Source: Myxococcales bacterium
GTDB lineage: Bacteria > Myxococcota_A > UBA796 > GCA-2862545
DNA: 64,000 nucleotides
Direction of reading: 5' to 3'
Assembly: GCA_019634415.1 (NCBI GenBank)
Contig: JAHQVJ010000247.1
Location: forward strand, 29,518 to 93,517
Program-made: the position numbers and the translations under genes
Part shown: piece by piece, positions 25,998 to 34,126 of the stretch
How the letters are laid out: each line of letters begins with the position of its first letter
Position numbering within the stretch: the first letter of the stretch is position 1
Notes under the pieces: model-generated
Databases searched by the model: none
Seen by the model: the letters and a program-made list of their open reading frames with translations, nothing else
What the model was told of the DNA's origin: nothing

Positions 25998-27101
25998 TCA
26001 GTCGGAGATGGCGTCCAGGTCGTCGACCACCGCCGTCACCAGCGAGTCGGGAATGGACACCATGGACCGGTTGTAGTCGGCCTTGGCGTACCACTTCGTG
26101 TCCTCACCGACGTCGGACCGCAGGATCTGAACGTTCCAGCCCCCCTCCTCGTCGTGGACGACGTAGCTGAACACAGGCTGCGGCTGTCCCTCCACCTCGT
26201 CGTCGGCCACGTAGCCACGCAGTCGTACGCGGAAGAGCTTGTCGATCCAGGTCCCCGCCGTCTCGTCGGCGTTGTTCGGATCGCTCGGACGGGCCCAGAA
26301 CGCCGCCGTCGGATCGTCGGCATTCTGCTGCACGAAGGTGACGGTGGAGCCGGACGGCAGCTGCACGTCCACCTTGGACGCCTCCTCCGCCGTGATCGGG
26401 AACAAGCCGCGCTCCACGAGCCGCGTCGAGGCGAACTCGAGCGGCCGCAGGGTGGCATCGTCGACCAGGAAGTACCGATCTCCGTTGGCGACGTAGCGGT
26501 CCTTGCTGCCGTAGGTCTCTCCTCCGACCACCAGCGCGAGCTCGTCGTTGCGGCGCTTGACGGTCACGTTGGCGCTCGGATCGTCGAACCCGAAGGCGTC
26601 GGTGCCCATGTCGGAGGTCAACCGCAGCGCCCGCAGGGCCTGCAGCGGACCGAAGGACTTGAACAGGTCGTCGGCCTGAGCGTTGGCCAGGAAGGCGGTC
26701 GTGGTGGTCTCCACGTCGTACTCCACCTCGGGCTCTTCTTCCTCGGCCTCCTCTTCCTCCTCGTCGTGCTCCCCCTCGTGATCGTGGGGATCCTCGGCAG
26801 GCTCCTCTTCCTCGGCCTCCTCCTCCTCCTCGGCCTTCTCCGGATCGGGCATGACGGGCCGGGGCGTCTTCTTGCGGGTCGTGGACTCGACCCACAGGTA
26901 GTCGCCCTTGTCGTCACTCCGCCGGCTGATGACCGTGGTGGAGTCCTCGCTGTCCCAGGAGATGGACTCGATGTTCCGCTCGGAACCGGAGTACACGAAG
27001 GTCGTGCTGTCTCCCAGCTCCTCGGACTCGTCCGTCCAGATGAAGTAGGACCAGAGCATCGTCAGCGCGAGACACACCGACAGCATGATCACTTGGCGCA
27101 T
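25998..27101 (-). CDS. DUF4340-domain membrane-anchored protein of the ABC/Gld-like cluster
   Basis: 367 residues from ATG 27101, which overlaps the upstream TGA by one base (TGATG). A single N-terminal membrane anchor (MRQVIMLSVCLALTMLWSYFIW) precedes the periplasmic part. The arrangement of short beta repeats plus the position behind a GldG-like gene matches DUF4340 proteins. A striking insert (about residues 88-126) is nearly all Glu/Ala with an HDHEGEHDE core. DUF4340 proteins accompany GldA/F/G-type ABC-2 transporters, whose substrates are unknown in most non-gliding bacteria. The acidic-His tract might bind metal; this is speculation. Confidence 0.85.
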   Translation of the reverse strand: MRQVIMLSVCLALTMLWSYFIWTDESEELGDSTTFVYSGSERNIESISWDSEDSTTVISRRSDDKGDYLWVESTTRKKTPRPVMPDPEKAEEEEEAEEEEPAEDPHDHEGEHDEEEEEAEEEEPEVEYDVETTTTAFLANAQADDLFKSFGPLQALRALRLTSDMGTDAFGFDDPSANVTVKRRNDELALVVGGETYGSKDRYVANGDRYFLVDDATLRPLEFASTRLVERGLFPITAEEASKVDVQLPSGSTVTFVQQNADDPTAAFWARPSDPNNADETAGTWIDKLFRVRLRGYVADDEVEGQPQPVFSYVVHDEEGGWNVQILRSDVGEDTKWYAKADYNRSMVSIPDSLVTAVVDDLDAISD

Positions 27102-29005
27102 CAGCTCCTCCTCTGCCGCGAGCGGATGAACAGGACTCCGGCGAGCAACACCATCCCCGGGACCGCCACCACGGCGGCGAGGAACCACAACCAGTCCTCT
27201 TCTCGGGTGTGCTGGACCTTGACGTCCTCCTCGGACTCGACCTCACCCGCGATCTCTTCGTCGTGGGTCAGCCACTTGAACGTGTCCATGGCGAACACGG
27301 CGTTCGCCTGCAGGCGACTCACCAGCACGTCCGACAGGAAGCCCACGTCCCCGATCACGATGGCGCGCCCCTCCTGGGGCTCGTCGTCGTCCACCTCGTC
27401 GAGGGGCCTCGTGATGGCTGCGGCGATCTCGAACACCTGCTTGGGCTCGTCGGGATCGGCCAAGTAGTTGCCGTTGAGATCCTCCCAGGTGTTGGGCACG
27501 GTGCGGATCAAGGTGGTGACCTTGTTCTGCGTCTCCTCCGTCTTCGTGACGGCCATGGCCGTGGAGAACACCATGTGGGCCACCTGGCTGTTCCGCGACA
27601 GCTGCTTGACGGAGGTGTGACTGCCGTACTTGTTGGTGGCGATGAAGACCCGGTCCGCCGGGCCGCCCCGCAGCTGAGCGTGGGTCTGGGCGTGGGCCAG
27701 CACGGCGTTGCCGGGCTGTACGCCGAGGTGAGCCAGCAGATCGGTCAGCGGATCCCCCTCGGGGTCCACCATCACGAGCATCGAGCCGCCAGCGTCCCAG
27801 TAGCGCTTCAGCGTCTCCACCTCGTCGTCCAGCAGAGGCTTGAGGGGGCCTGCCACCACCACGACGTCGGCGTCTTCGGGCACCTCGTTGGCCGAGCCAT
27901 CGGCCAGCCCGAAGGTCTTCACCTTCAGGCTCATGGTGCCCTCGAGCAGATCTCGCTTGTACAGGTTGATCTTGCGGAGCTGATCGTCCTTCTCGCGCCA
28001 GTTCGCCTCACCGTGCCCTGCCAGGAAGTACACGGTGCGCTGCCCGCGCGTGAGCTTGATGAGGTGCTTCTGCACGGTGGAGTCGAGCTTGCGCAGCTCT
28101 CGTTTGGCGCGGTCGATGTTGGTGTTGAGCTTGAACTTCTCCGTGACCTCGCCCATGCGGAGCACCACGTGGCCGTTGTCACGGATCTTCAGCTCCTCGG
28201 CCAGCGCCGGATCGAGGGCTTGGTCCACCATCTGCACGCTCAGGCGGCCGCCGCTGCCCTCCGACAGCTCCTCGAAGTACGGCAGGATCTCCCGGCCCAC
28301 GTCGTTGCCGGCCGGGAAGAACAGCAGCACCTCGATGGAGTCCACCAGGGTGTTGGCGATGGCCTTCGACGACTCCCCCGGCTTCGTGGTCCGGAAGTAG
28401 GCGAGATCGGCGTCAGCGTTCGAGGCGCTCGCCAGGTAGTTCACGGGGAACAGCAGCGCGATGGCCAGCGCCGCGTTCACGCCCGTGACCTGCAAGCTGT
28501 TCACGGCTCCGGCGGGCATCTTCACCGGATGCACCGACAGCAACCGGTCGATCATGAACGTGGGGATCAGGCCGATGAGCACCCCGATGGGGAACAAGCT
28601 CCACCACACCCCCTGCCAGCGGCCCAAGGCGTCGGGGTCGTCGAACCCCAGCATGTCGGTCACGCTCTGGAGCGTGAGGCCGTACAGCAGCAGCGAGGCC
28701 GCAGCCACGCCGCTCCAGACCAACGCCCGGCGGTGTGCGTCCTGACGCTCGCCCTCGGAGTTGTTCATGGCGTAGTAGCGCAGCCCCACGGAGCCCAGCA
28801 CCAAGGCCAGGCCGAGGCCGCCCACGGGGAGCCGAACGCTCCCCTCGCCCAGCATGCGCTCCCCGAGGAACAACGTGCCCAGACCCAGCAGCATCACCAG
28901 GCCGGAGCCGTTGGAGCGCGTCACGACGTCGCGCACCATCACCACCAAGGCGGCGGCGAGGCCCACGGCGAACAGCAGTCCGATTCCAATCGATAGGCTC
29001 GACAT
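27101..29005 (-). CDS. GldG-like ABC transporter auxiliary protein
   Basis: 634 residues. Four to five hydrophobic segments occupy the first ~190 residues. A periplasmic ABC_transp_aux-type domain follows (VYFLAGHGEANW, VVVAGPLKPLLDDEVETLKRYWDAGG, LVMVDPEGDPLTDLL), and a final TM helix lies at about 605-628 (WFLAAVVAVPGMVLLAGVLF). This is the layout of GldG, which joins GldF (permease) and GldA (ATPase). It starts 3 bp after the permease stop and overlaps the DUF4340 start. In Bacteroidetes the set is needed for gliding; here it is more likely a general ABC-2 exporter. Confidence 0.88.
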   Translation of the reverse strand: MSSLSIGIGLLFAVGLAAALVVMVRDVVTRSNGSGLVMLLGLGTLFLGERMLGEGSVRLPVGGLGLALVLGSVGLRYYAMNNSEGERQDAHRRALVWSGVAAASLLLYGLTLQSVTDMLGFDDPDALGRWQGVWWSLFPIGVLIGLIPTFMIDRLLSVHPVKMPAGAVNSLQVTGVNAALAIALLFPVNYLASASNADADLAYFRTTKPGESSKAIANTLVDSIEVLLFFPAGNDVGREILPYFEELSEGSGGRLSVQMVDQALDPALAEELKIRDNGHVVLRMGEVTEKFKLNTNIDRAKRELRKLDSTVQKHLIKLTRGQRTVYFLAGHGEANWREKDDQLRKINLYKRDLLEGTMSLKVKTFGLADGSANEVPEDADVVVVAGPLKPLLDDEVETLKRYWDAGGSMLVMVDPEGDPLTDLLAHLGVQPGNAVLAHAQTHAQLRGGPADRVFIATNKYGSHTSVKQLSRNSQVAHMVFSTAMAVTKTEETQNKVTTLIRTVPNTWEDLNGNYLADPDEPKQVFEIAAAITRPLDEVDDDEPQEGRAIVIGDVGFLSDVLVSRLQANAVFAMDTFKWLTHDEEIAGEVESEEDVKVQHTREEDWLWFLAAVVAVPGMVLLAGVLFIRSRQRRS

Positions 29006-29008
29006 CGA

Positions 29009-29737
29009 TCACTCCCACCGACGGGTGTTGAGGACGTAGGTCGACAGCAGCAGGAGCACTCCAGTGACGCTGAGCTGGTAGACCAAGCCGGAGAACGTGA
29101 CGCGGCCTTCCTGGAAGGGCACGAAGTGCTCGTTGAAGATCGCGGTGTACGCGATGACGTCGTTGAAGGGCGGCTCCACCGACTCGGCCAGCATCCAGGA
29201 GATGATGGCCATGTAGATCGCCACCAACCCGCCCACGATGCCGGCAGCGAGCTGGTTGCGGAACAGGGCCGAGAAGAACACGCCGAGGCTGGCGGCCACC
29301 CCTCCCCCGAGGAGCACACCGGTGTAGCCGGTGAAGATGTGGGCGAGGCTGACCTTGCCGTTCACGAAGATGAGCAGGGGCATGTGCAGGGTGAGCGCAG
29401 CGTACAGGCCCACCATCCCGAGGGCCGCGAGCCACTTGCCCAGCACCACGTCGCCATCGGTGACGACCGAGGTGCGCAGCAGCACGTCGGTGCCGTGGGC
29501 GTGCTCGTCCGCCAAGCTGCGCATGGTCAGCAGGATGGCCGTGGCCACCGAGAAGCCCCAGCACAGCTCGAAGAAGGCCTCGAGGATCTCGTGGGAGTAG
29601 TTCGCCTTGTCGGCCCCCAGGGCGAAGACATGGAAGAACACGCCGTTCCCGAGCAGCAACGCGGCGATGATGATGTACGCCGAGTATCCCTGCAGGTACG
29701 ACGCCAGATCGCGTCGAGCGATCACCAGGGCGTTCAT
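29009..29737 (-). CDS. ABC-2 type permease (GldF-like)
   Basis: 242 residues with about six TM segments, typical of ABC-2 permeases. The opening MNALVIARRDLASYLQGYSAYI is characteristic of GldF/NatB-type subunits, and the loop RTSVVTDGDVVLGKWLAAL corresponds to the conserved cytoplasmic coupling region. The start overlaps the ATPase stop by ATGA, so subunits are co-translated. It pairs with the upstream ATPase and the downstream GldG-like protein in one minus-strand operon. Confidence 0.9.
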   Translation of the reverse strand: MNALVIARRDLASYLQGYSAYIIIAALLLGNGVFFHVFALGADKANYSHEILEAFFELCWGFSVATAILLTMRSLADEHAHGTDVLLRTSVVTDGDVVLGKWLAALGMVGLYAALTLHMPLLIFVNGKVSLAHIFTGYTGVLLGGGVAASLGVFFSALFRNQLAAGIVGGLVAIYMAIISWMLAESVEPPFNDVIAYTAIFNEHFVPFQEGRVTFSGLVYQLSVTGVLLLLSTYVLNTRRWE

Positions 29738-30663
29738 GCGGCCTCCTGATGGGTCAGACCGAGGAAGATCTCCTCGAGCTCGTCTTCGGGGTCCTCGACC
29801 AGTCGCAGACCGAAGCCCGCGCCCGCGATCTCGGGAAGCAGCTCCTCGCGCTGGTCGCTGGGCATCACCACCAAGGCCCGAGCGAAGCCGTCCTCCGTCT
29901 CCTTCATGGTGACCTTGGTGACGCGGTCGCTGCCGTCGAGGAAGGCCTCGAACTTGCTGGCATCACCGCGCACGGTGACCACCAGCCTCGAGCTCTCGCC
30001 GCTGCGAGCCATCAGCTCGGCCTCGGTGCCCTGAGCCACCAGCTTGCCGCTCCCGATCACGAGGATCCGGTCGCAGGTCTGGCTGACCTCCGAGAGGATG
30101 TGGCTGCTGATGATGACGGCGTGCTTCTCGCCCAGGCTCCGCACCACCTTGCGCATCTCCACGATCTGCGCAGGGTCGAGGCCACTGATGGGCTCGTCGA
30201 GGATCACCAGCTTGGGACTGTGCACGATGGCCTGCGCGATACCGACGCGCTTCTTGTAGCCATGGGACAGCGTGCCGATCACCTGCTCCTCGCGGCCCAC
30301 GAGGTCGGCCATGCGGATGACCTCGGGGAGTCGTCGGTCGATCGCCTCGGGGTCCATGCCCTTGATTCGGCCGATGTGTCGCAGGAAGGCCGTGACGGTC
30401 ATCTCGGTGTACAGCGGCGGATCTTCGGTGAGGAATCCGATTCGCGCGCGCAAGTGGGGCTGCTCGAGCAGATCCATCTCGTCGATCCGGACGGTACCGG
30501 ACGACGGGGCCAACAGGCCCGCGAGGATCTTGAGGCAGGTGGACTTTCCCGCGCCGTTCAGGCCGAGAAGTCCGATGATCTCTCCCTCGTTGAGCTCGAA
30601 CGACACGTCTTGCAGCGCCGCGAATTCGCCGTAGAACCGCGTAAGGTCTCGCACCTCGATCAT
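29734..30663 (-). CDS. ABC transporter ATP-binding protein (GldA-like)
   Basis: 309 residues. Walker A GLNGAGKST at residues 34-42, signature LSHGYKKR (LSxG variant), Walker B VILDEP, and the switch His in ISSHILSEV. The C-terminal ~80 residues after the ATPase core form the small regulatory domain common in ABC-2 exporters of the CcmA/GldA class. First gene of the GldA-F-G/DUF4340 operon. About 65 bp separate it from the small gene upstream on the same strand. Confidence 0.93.
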   Translation of the reverse strand: MIEVRDLTRFYGEFAALQDVSFELNEGEIIGLLGLNGAGKSTCLKILAGLLAPSSGTVRIDEMDLLEQPHLRARIGFLTEDPPLYTEMTVTAFLRHIGRIKGMDPEAIDRRLPEVIRMADLVGREEQVIGTLSHGYKKRVGIAQAIVHSPKLVILDEPISGLDPAQIVEMRKVVRSLGEKHAVIISSHILSEVSQTCDRILVIGSGKLVAQGTEAELMARSGESSRLVVTVRGDASKFEAFLDGSDRVTKVTMKETEDGFARALVVMPSDQREELLPEIAGAGFGLRLVEDPEDELEEIFLGLTHQEAA

Positions 30664-30709
30664 GTGGGGTCCTCCGGTGGGCGCGGGTGGGTAGTCACCA
30701 CGCTAGCCG

Positions 30710-30729
30710 GCGTCAAGGACCCTTGGCGC
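30710..30729 (-). terminator. Candidate hairpin after the 62-residue gene
   Basis: GCGTCAAGG (30710-30718) and CCTTGGCGC (30721-30729) are inverted repeats with one mismatch around a 2-nt centre. It starts inside the stop codon of the small minus-strand gene and precedes the GldA-like operon. There is no U tract; treated as weak. Confidence 0.3.
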
Positions 30730-30917
30730 TACGGTTTGTCGCTGGATCGATGGTGAGCGGCCCCGTCCACCACCTCGGGCGCGGAGGTGAACCACCAGAC
30801 TCCCCAGACCAACCCCAACAACGAGATGAAGAGAGTGGTGAGCGCACGCGCGGCGGGAGGGGAGCCGGGCAGTCCGCGTCGCGGAGGCTCCTCGGGAGCT
30901 ACCTCGGGCCGACCCAT
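30729..30917 (-). CDS. Small single-TM protein
   Basis: 62 residues from ATG 30917, which overlaps the end of the preceding 112-residue gene by 19 bp. After a basic, Pro-rich start (MGRPEVAPEEPPRRG) comes one convincing TM segment (ALTTLFISLLGLVWGVWWF), then a short acidic/His tail. Overlap with the upstream gene and the membrane segment support it, but no family is recognised. Competing frames over the same bases are poorer. Confidence 0.45.
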   Translation of the reverse strand: MGRPEVAPEEPPRRGLPGSPPAARALTTLFISLLGLVWGVWWFTSAPEVVDGAAHHRSSDKP

Positions 30918-31237
30918 GCCGCTCCCACTCCACAAGTGACCGCGACCCCGAGCAGCGTGCCGCTCGTGATCACCCAGCCCGAGCGCATCCCGGAGGGACC
31001 GATGGGCACCTCGGACGCAGCGGGGCGCCGTGCGAGCGCATAGCTCCCGGCGGAGAGCGTGGAGGCACCCGCCAAGCAAGCCATGAAGCGCCGCTGCCGC
31101 CGCTTGCTGGCGGCGAACACCACTCGCCGCTCGGGCAGGGCCACGTAGGCGTCGACGGGGGAGATGGGGGGCACCACGGACGGAAGCGGCACGTCGTTGG
31201 CCTGCACCAACGCGGCGATCATCAAGGGAAACGGCAT
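30899..31237 (-). CDS. Small membrane protein, unknown function
   Basis: 112 residues. A GAGGA SD lies 3 nt before ATG 31237. MPFPLMIAALVQANDVP looks like a short uncharged signal peptide. Two more hydrophobic stretches follow (FMACLAGASTLSAGSYALA and GWVITSGTLLGVAVTCGVGAAWV), separated by a basic segment (ASKRRQRRF). No recognised domain. It probably forms a unit with the overlapping 62-residue gene downstream. Confidence 0.6.
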   Translation of the reverse strand: MPFPLMIAALVQANDVPLPSVVPPISPVDAYVALPERRVVFAASKRRQRRFMACLAGASTLSAGSYALARRPAASEVPIGPSGMRSGWVITSGTLLGVAVTCGVGAAWVGPR

Positions 31238-31307
31238 GGATCCTCGCGTCTGGGACGATCCCGGAAGGGGGACATCCCCACTTCGACCTCACACCGCGAG
31301 GCTTGAG

Positions 31308-32318
31308 TCAGTCCTCGATGCCTCGGATCAGGGCTCTGACCGCGGACACTCCTCGCTCCACGTGCTTGCGGGGCCGCCGCGGGTTGTACCAGCGAAAGGG
31401 CGTGCGGAGATCCTTGCGCAGGCGCCACGGCCGGATCCCCGATCGCGTCAGCTCCATGAGGAAGGCCTCGGTGCCATACTCGCCGTAGAGGTGGTCGATC
31501 TCGGTGCCCTGGGCGCGGAAGAAGAACCCCCAGCGGGACAGCTGGCGGGGACGATACGCCCCGGCTCCCTGCGCCGCCTCCATGCTGCGCCCCAGTGCCA
31601 CGAAGCGGCGATGGTCCTCGGCCCTGCGCCAGCGACCCGACCACGGGTAGTAGTGGTAGCCCCCGAACGCGTGCAGCGAGACGGCTCGGTCGTACAGCTG
31701 CCGCCGCGCGAGCGCATCGAGCGCCTGGGTCTCCGGCTGCGACAGCGCGCCGGTGGGAGACGTGGCGTGGTAGCCCGGCAGCAGCCGACGCCAGATGGAG
31801 CGAGACTCGCGGTGCACGGCGAAGTCACGGTTGAGATCCACCGGCGGACTCGCCCCGTTCCCACGCCGGAAGGCCTTGAATCGACCGATAGCCACGTCCG
31901 ACTCGGACTTCACGCGGCCGTCCACGTTCAGCACCGGGATCACCGTGACGGAGATCCCGGGGACCGGCCTGCGGATCAGCTCCTCGAGGATCTGCACCGC
32001 CACCTCCACGCTGATCCACTCGGTGGGATGGATCCCCGCGAACACCAGGACGCGCTCCACCACGGGTTCGTGAGGCTCAGCCACGTGGAAGGCGTAGATC
32101 GGTCGACCGCGCGTGGTGGTGCCCAGCGTCTCGATCCGCACGGCGGCCGGACGCTCTTCGGCCAGATCCACCAGGCGATCGAAGTGGGTCGACATGAAGC
32201 TGTAGCCCTCCACCAGCTCCGGTGGATCGAGCATGGCGGGGAACTCTCGGGTGAAGGCTCGAACGTCGGCCACCTCGGCGGCGACGGCAGCAGCGATGGC
32301 CCACAGCGCAGCGGTCAT
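31308..32318 (-). CDS. Zinc carboxypeptidase, M14 family, exported
   Basis: 336 residues from ATG 32318, picked over GTG 32336 because GAGGGAG lies 6 nt upstream and it leaves a clean signal peptide (MTAALWAIAAAVAAE). Zinc ligands fit M14: His97 and Glu100 in GIHPTEW, and His216 in SLHAFGGYH. The catalytic Glu is likely Glu289 in FLMELT. The substrate-binding region DLNRDF and the RGRPIYAFHV strand are also typical. M14 enzymes remove C-terminal residues from peptides or trim peptidoglycan stem peptides. Divergent from the XPB-like helicase with only 32 bp between starts. Confidence 0.92.
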   Translation of the reverse strand: MTAALWAIAAAVAAEVADVRAFTREFPAMLDPPELVEGYSFMSTHFDRLVDLAEERPAAVRIETLGTTTRGRPIYAFHVAEPHEPVVERVLVFAGIHPTEWISVEVAVQILEELIRRPVPGISVTVIPVLNVDGRVKSESDVAIGRFKAFRRGNGASPPVDLNRDFAVHRESRSIWRRLLPGYHATSPTGALSQPETQALDALARRQLYDRAVSLHAFGGYHYYPWSGRWRRAEDHRRFVALGRSMEAAQGAGAYRPRQLSRWGFFFRAQGTEIDHLYGEYGTEAFLMELTRSGIRPWRLRKDLRTPFRWYNPRRPRKHVERGVSAVRALIRGIED

Positions 32319-32350
32319 GGATGGCTCCCTCGCCACGTTAGCTGACGCCG

Positions 32351-33715
32351 ATGTCCGCTGCCCTGCTCACCTTCGACCGCGGCACACTGCTCCTCGAAGG
32401 CATCGACCGCCAGCTGGTACCCGCTGCCTTCCGCTTCGACGATCGCGTGGGGATGTGGCGCGCTCCCGCCCAGGCGTACCACGACGTGGTGCTGGCACTG
32501 CACAACAGCGGCACCCCCTACCGCGACGAGGCCCGCGCCTACGATCGGCTGGATCGGGACTGGAGCTCCGCGCGCACCCCCCGAGACTACCAGCGGGAGG
32601 CCACCGATGCCTGGCACGCGGGGGGCCGGCGAGGGGTGGTGGTCTTGCCCACGGGAGCTGGCAAGTCCTTCGTGGCCGAGCTGTGCATCGCCGAGGCCAA
32701 CCGCCACGCCCTGGTGGTGGCTCCCACCCTGGACCTGGTGTCGCAGTGGTACGACACCCTGGTGCGCGGCTTCGGAGAGCCCATCGGCGTGCTGGGGGGC
32801 GGGATCCGCGAGGTCGCCGACCTCACGGTGGCCACCTACGACTCAGCGCACCTGTACGCCGAGCGCTACGGCAACCGCTTCGGGCTGCTGGTCTTCGACG
32901 AGGTGCATCACCTACCCGGGCCCAGCTACCGTCTTTCGGCGGCCTCGAGCCTCGCCCCGTGGCGCCTCGGGCTCACGGCCACGCTGGAGGGCTCCGACGG
33001 TGCCCCGGCCGACGTGGGGGACCTGGTGGGGCCGGTGCTGTATCGACGCACCGTCACCGAGCTCGCGGGCGAGTTCCTGGCCGAGTACCGCACCGAGGTG
33101 GTCACGGTGGATCTATCCGACGAGGAGCGCGAGGCCTACGACGATGCCGTGGACCACTACCGCGCGTTCCGCGAGGACAAGGGCCTGACCGGTGGCCGAG
33201 GCGGCTTCCAGCAGTTCCTGCGCGAGGCAGGGCGCTCCAAGGCCGGTCGGCAGGCGCTGGCCGCGTTCCGGACCAGCCGGCGGATCCTCCAGCGCACACC
33301 GCGCAAGCTCGCCATGCTGTCGGAGATCCTGGTCCGCCACGCAAAGGGCCGTGCGCTGGTGTTCACGAGCGACAACGCCACGGCATACCGGGTGTCCCGC
33401 TCGCTGCTCCTGCCGGTGATCACCCACCAGACCGATCCGAAGGAGCGGCGCGCGCTGCTCACCGCGTTCGGAGACGGTACCCTGCCCACCTTGGTGACCT
33501 CGCGGGTCCTCAACGAGGGGGTGGATCTCCCCGAGGCGGACGTGGCGGTGATCCTGTCGGGCACGGGCACGGTTCGCGAGCACGTCCAGCGGCTCGGGCG
33601 GATCCTGCGCAAGCGCGAGGGCAAGCAGGCGATCCTGTACGAGCTGGTGGTGGCGGACTCGGCGGAGGAGTACACCAGCCGGCGTCGGCGGGATCACGAA
33701 GCCTACCAGCGCTGA
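32351..33715 (+). CDS. XPB/Rad25-like superfamily 2 DNA helicase
   Basis: 454 residues. An N-terminal ~75-residue damage-recognition-like region precedes the helicase core. Walker A TGAGKS at 101-106 follows RDYQREATDAW; Walker B DEVHH at 183-187; motif III GLTAT. The second RecA domain has ALVFTSDNATAY, then LVTSRVLNEGVDLPEADVAV and QRLGRILRKREGKQAILYELV, very close to archaeal and bacterial XPB. XPB unwinds DNA at lesions and partners the nuclease Bax1. A Bax1/DUF790 gene lies 800 bp away on the other strand (34519-35790). It converges on the selenoprotein-like gene with 12 bp between stops. Confidence 0.92.
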   Translation: MSAALLTFDRGTLLLEGIDRQLVPAAFRFDDRVGMWRAPAQAYHDVVLALHNSGTPYRDEARAYDRLDRDWSSARTPRDYQREATDAWHAGGRRGVVVLPTGAGKSFVAELCIAEANRHALVVAPTLDLVSQWYDTLVRGFGEPIGVLGGGIREVADLTVATYDSAHLYAERYGNRFGLLVFDEVHHLPGPSYRLSAASSLAPWRLGLTATLEGSDGAPADVGDLVGPVLYRRTVTELAGEFLAEYRTEVVTVDLSDEEREAYDDAVDHYRAFREDKGLTGGRGGFQQFLREAGRSKAGRQALAAFRTSRRILQRTPRKLAMLSEILVRHAKGRALVFTSDNATAYRVSRSLLLPVITHQTDPKERRALLTAFGDGTLPTLVTSRVLNEGVDLPEADVAVILSGTGTVREHVQRLGRILRKREGKQAILYELVVADSAEEYTSRRRRDHEAYQR

Positions 33716-33727
33716 GCTCGCCCCAGG

Positions 33728-34087
33728 CTACGTGCTGTCCCCGCGAAACGCGAAGCGCGCCGCAAAGCGCCGGTTGCGAGCCACCCAGTCGTAGACGGGC
33801 CCGGTGAACCAGCGCATGGGAGCCCAGCGGAGCCATCCCACGAGGGCGCCGTAGCCCAGGCCTTCGTACACGTGGATCACGGCCCGATCGCCCACCAGGG
33901 TCTCACCGTCGGCCGTGATCACGTGTAGCGACTCTTCGCACCGTGCGCGCAGCACGTCGTTCATGGGCGGCGAGGGAGCGTCCTGGTAGGCCACAACCTC
34001 GAATCGCCCATTCCGATCACGGCGCCTGACCCAGGCGCCGAATCGTCTTCACAGCCCTCACAGGCCGTCGATGAAGACCCAGTCCAT
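33728..34087 (-). CDS. DUF393 (DCC-family) thiol oxidoreductase-like selenoprotein with UxxU motif; two in-frame UGA codons
   Basis: Read with UGA as selenocysteine, ATG 34087 gives a 119-residue protein beginning MDWVFIDGLUGLURRF and continuing GAWVRRRDRNGRFEVVA. Sec10 and Sec13 come from TGA at 34058-34060 and 34049-34051. DUF393 proteins have DGxCxxC followed by RF and a WVRRRD-like helix at exactly this place, so both active-site cysteines are replaced. The C-terminal half is also typical (SLHVITADGETLVGDRAV, GPVYDWVARNRRF). Standard calling would start at GTG 33994 and lose the active site. An in-frame TAG lies upstream of the ATG, and no other start fits. The hairpin at 34020-34040 is positioned as a bacterial SECIS. 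Alternative: a pseudogene with two nonsense mutations, unlikely given their positions. TGA is an ordinary stop elsewhere in this window. Preceded by the TRL-like lipoprotein (39 bp). Confidence 0.85.
34020..34040 (-). promoter_or_regulatory. Candidate bacterial SECIS element inside the DUF393 selenoprotein gene
   Basis: On the minus strand, 8 nt after the second UGA, arms CGGCGCCTG (34040-34032) and CAGGCGCCG (34028-34020) form a perfect 9-bp stem with loop GGT (34031-34029). The first loop G is 17 nt after the second UGA and 26 nt after the first. Bacterial SECIS hairpins have a G in the apical loop about 16-37 nt after the UGA, so both codons fall in range. A further GAT/ATC pairing can extend the base. 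Confidence 0.75.
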
Positions 34088-34126
34088 GCCTGGGTCCGTA
34101 ACGTCGACGGGCGCGCGCTGACGCCC

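Noticed and set aside
30703..30933. 76-codon minus-strand frame
   Set aside because: Basic/Ser-rich composition without SD; the overlapping 62-residue frame has a clear TM helix.
33728..33994. Calling the DUF393 gene as an 88-residue protein from GTG 33994
   Set aside because: It would lack the active site, and the family similarity continues upstream through two UGA codons to ATG 34087.
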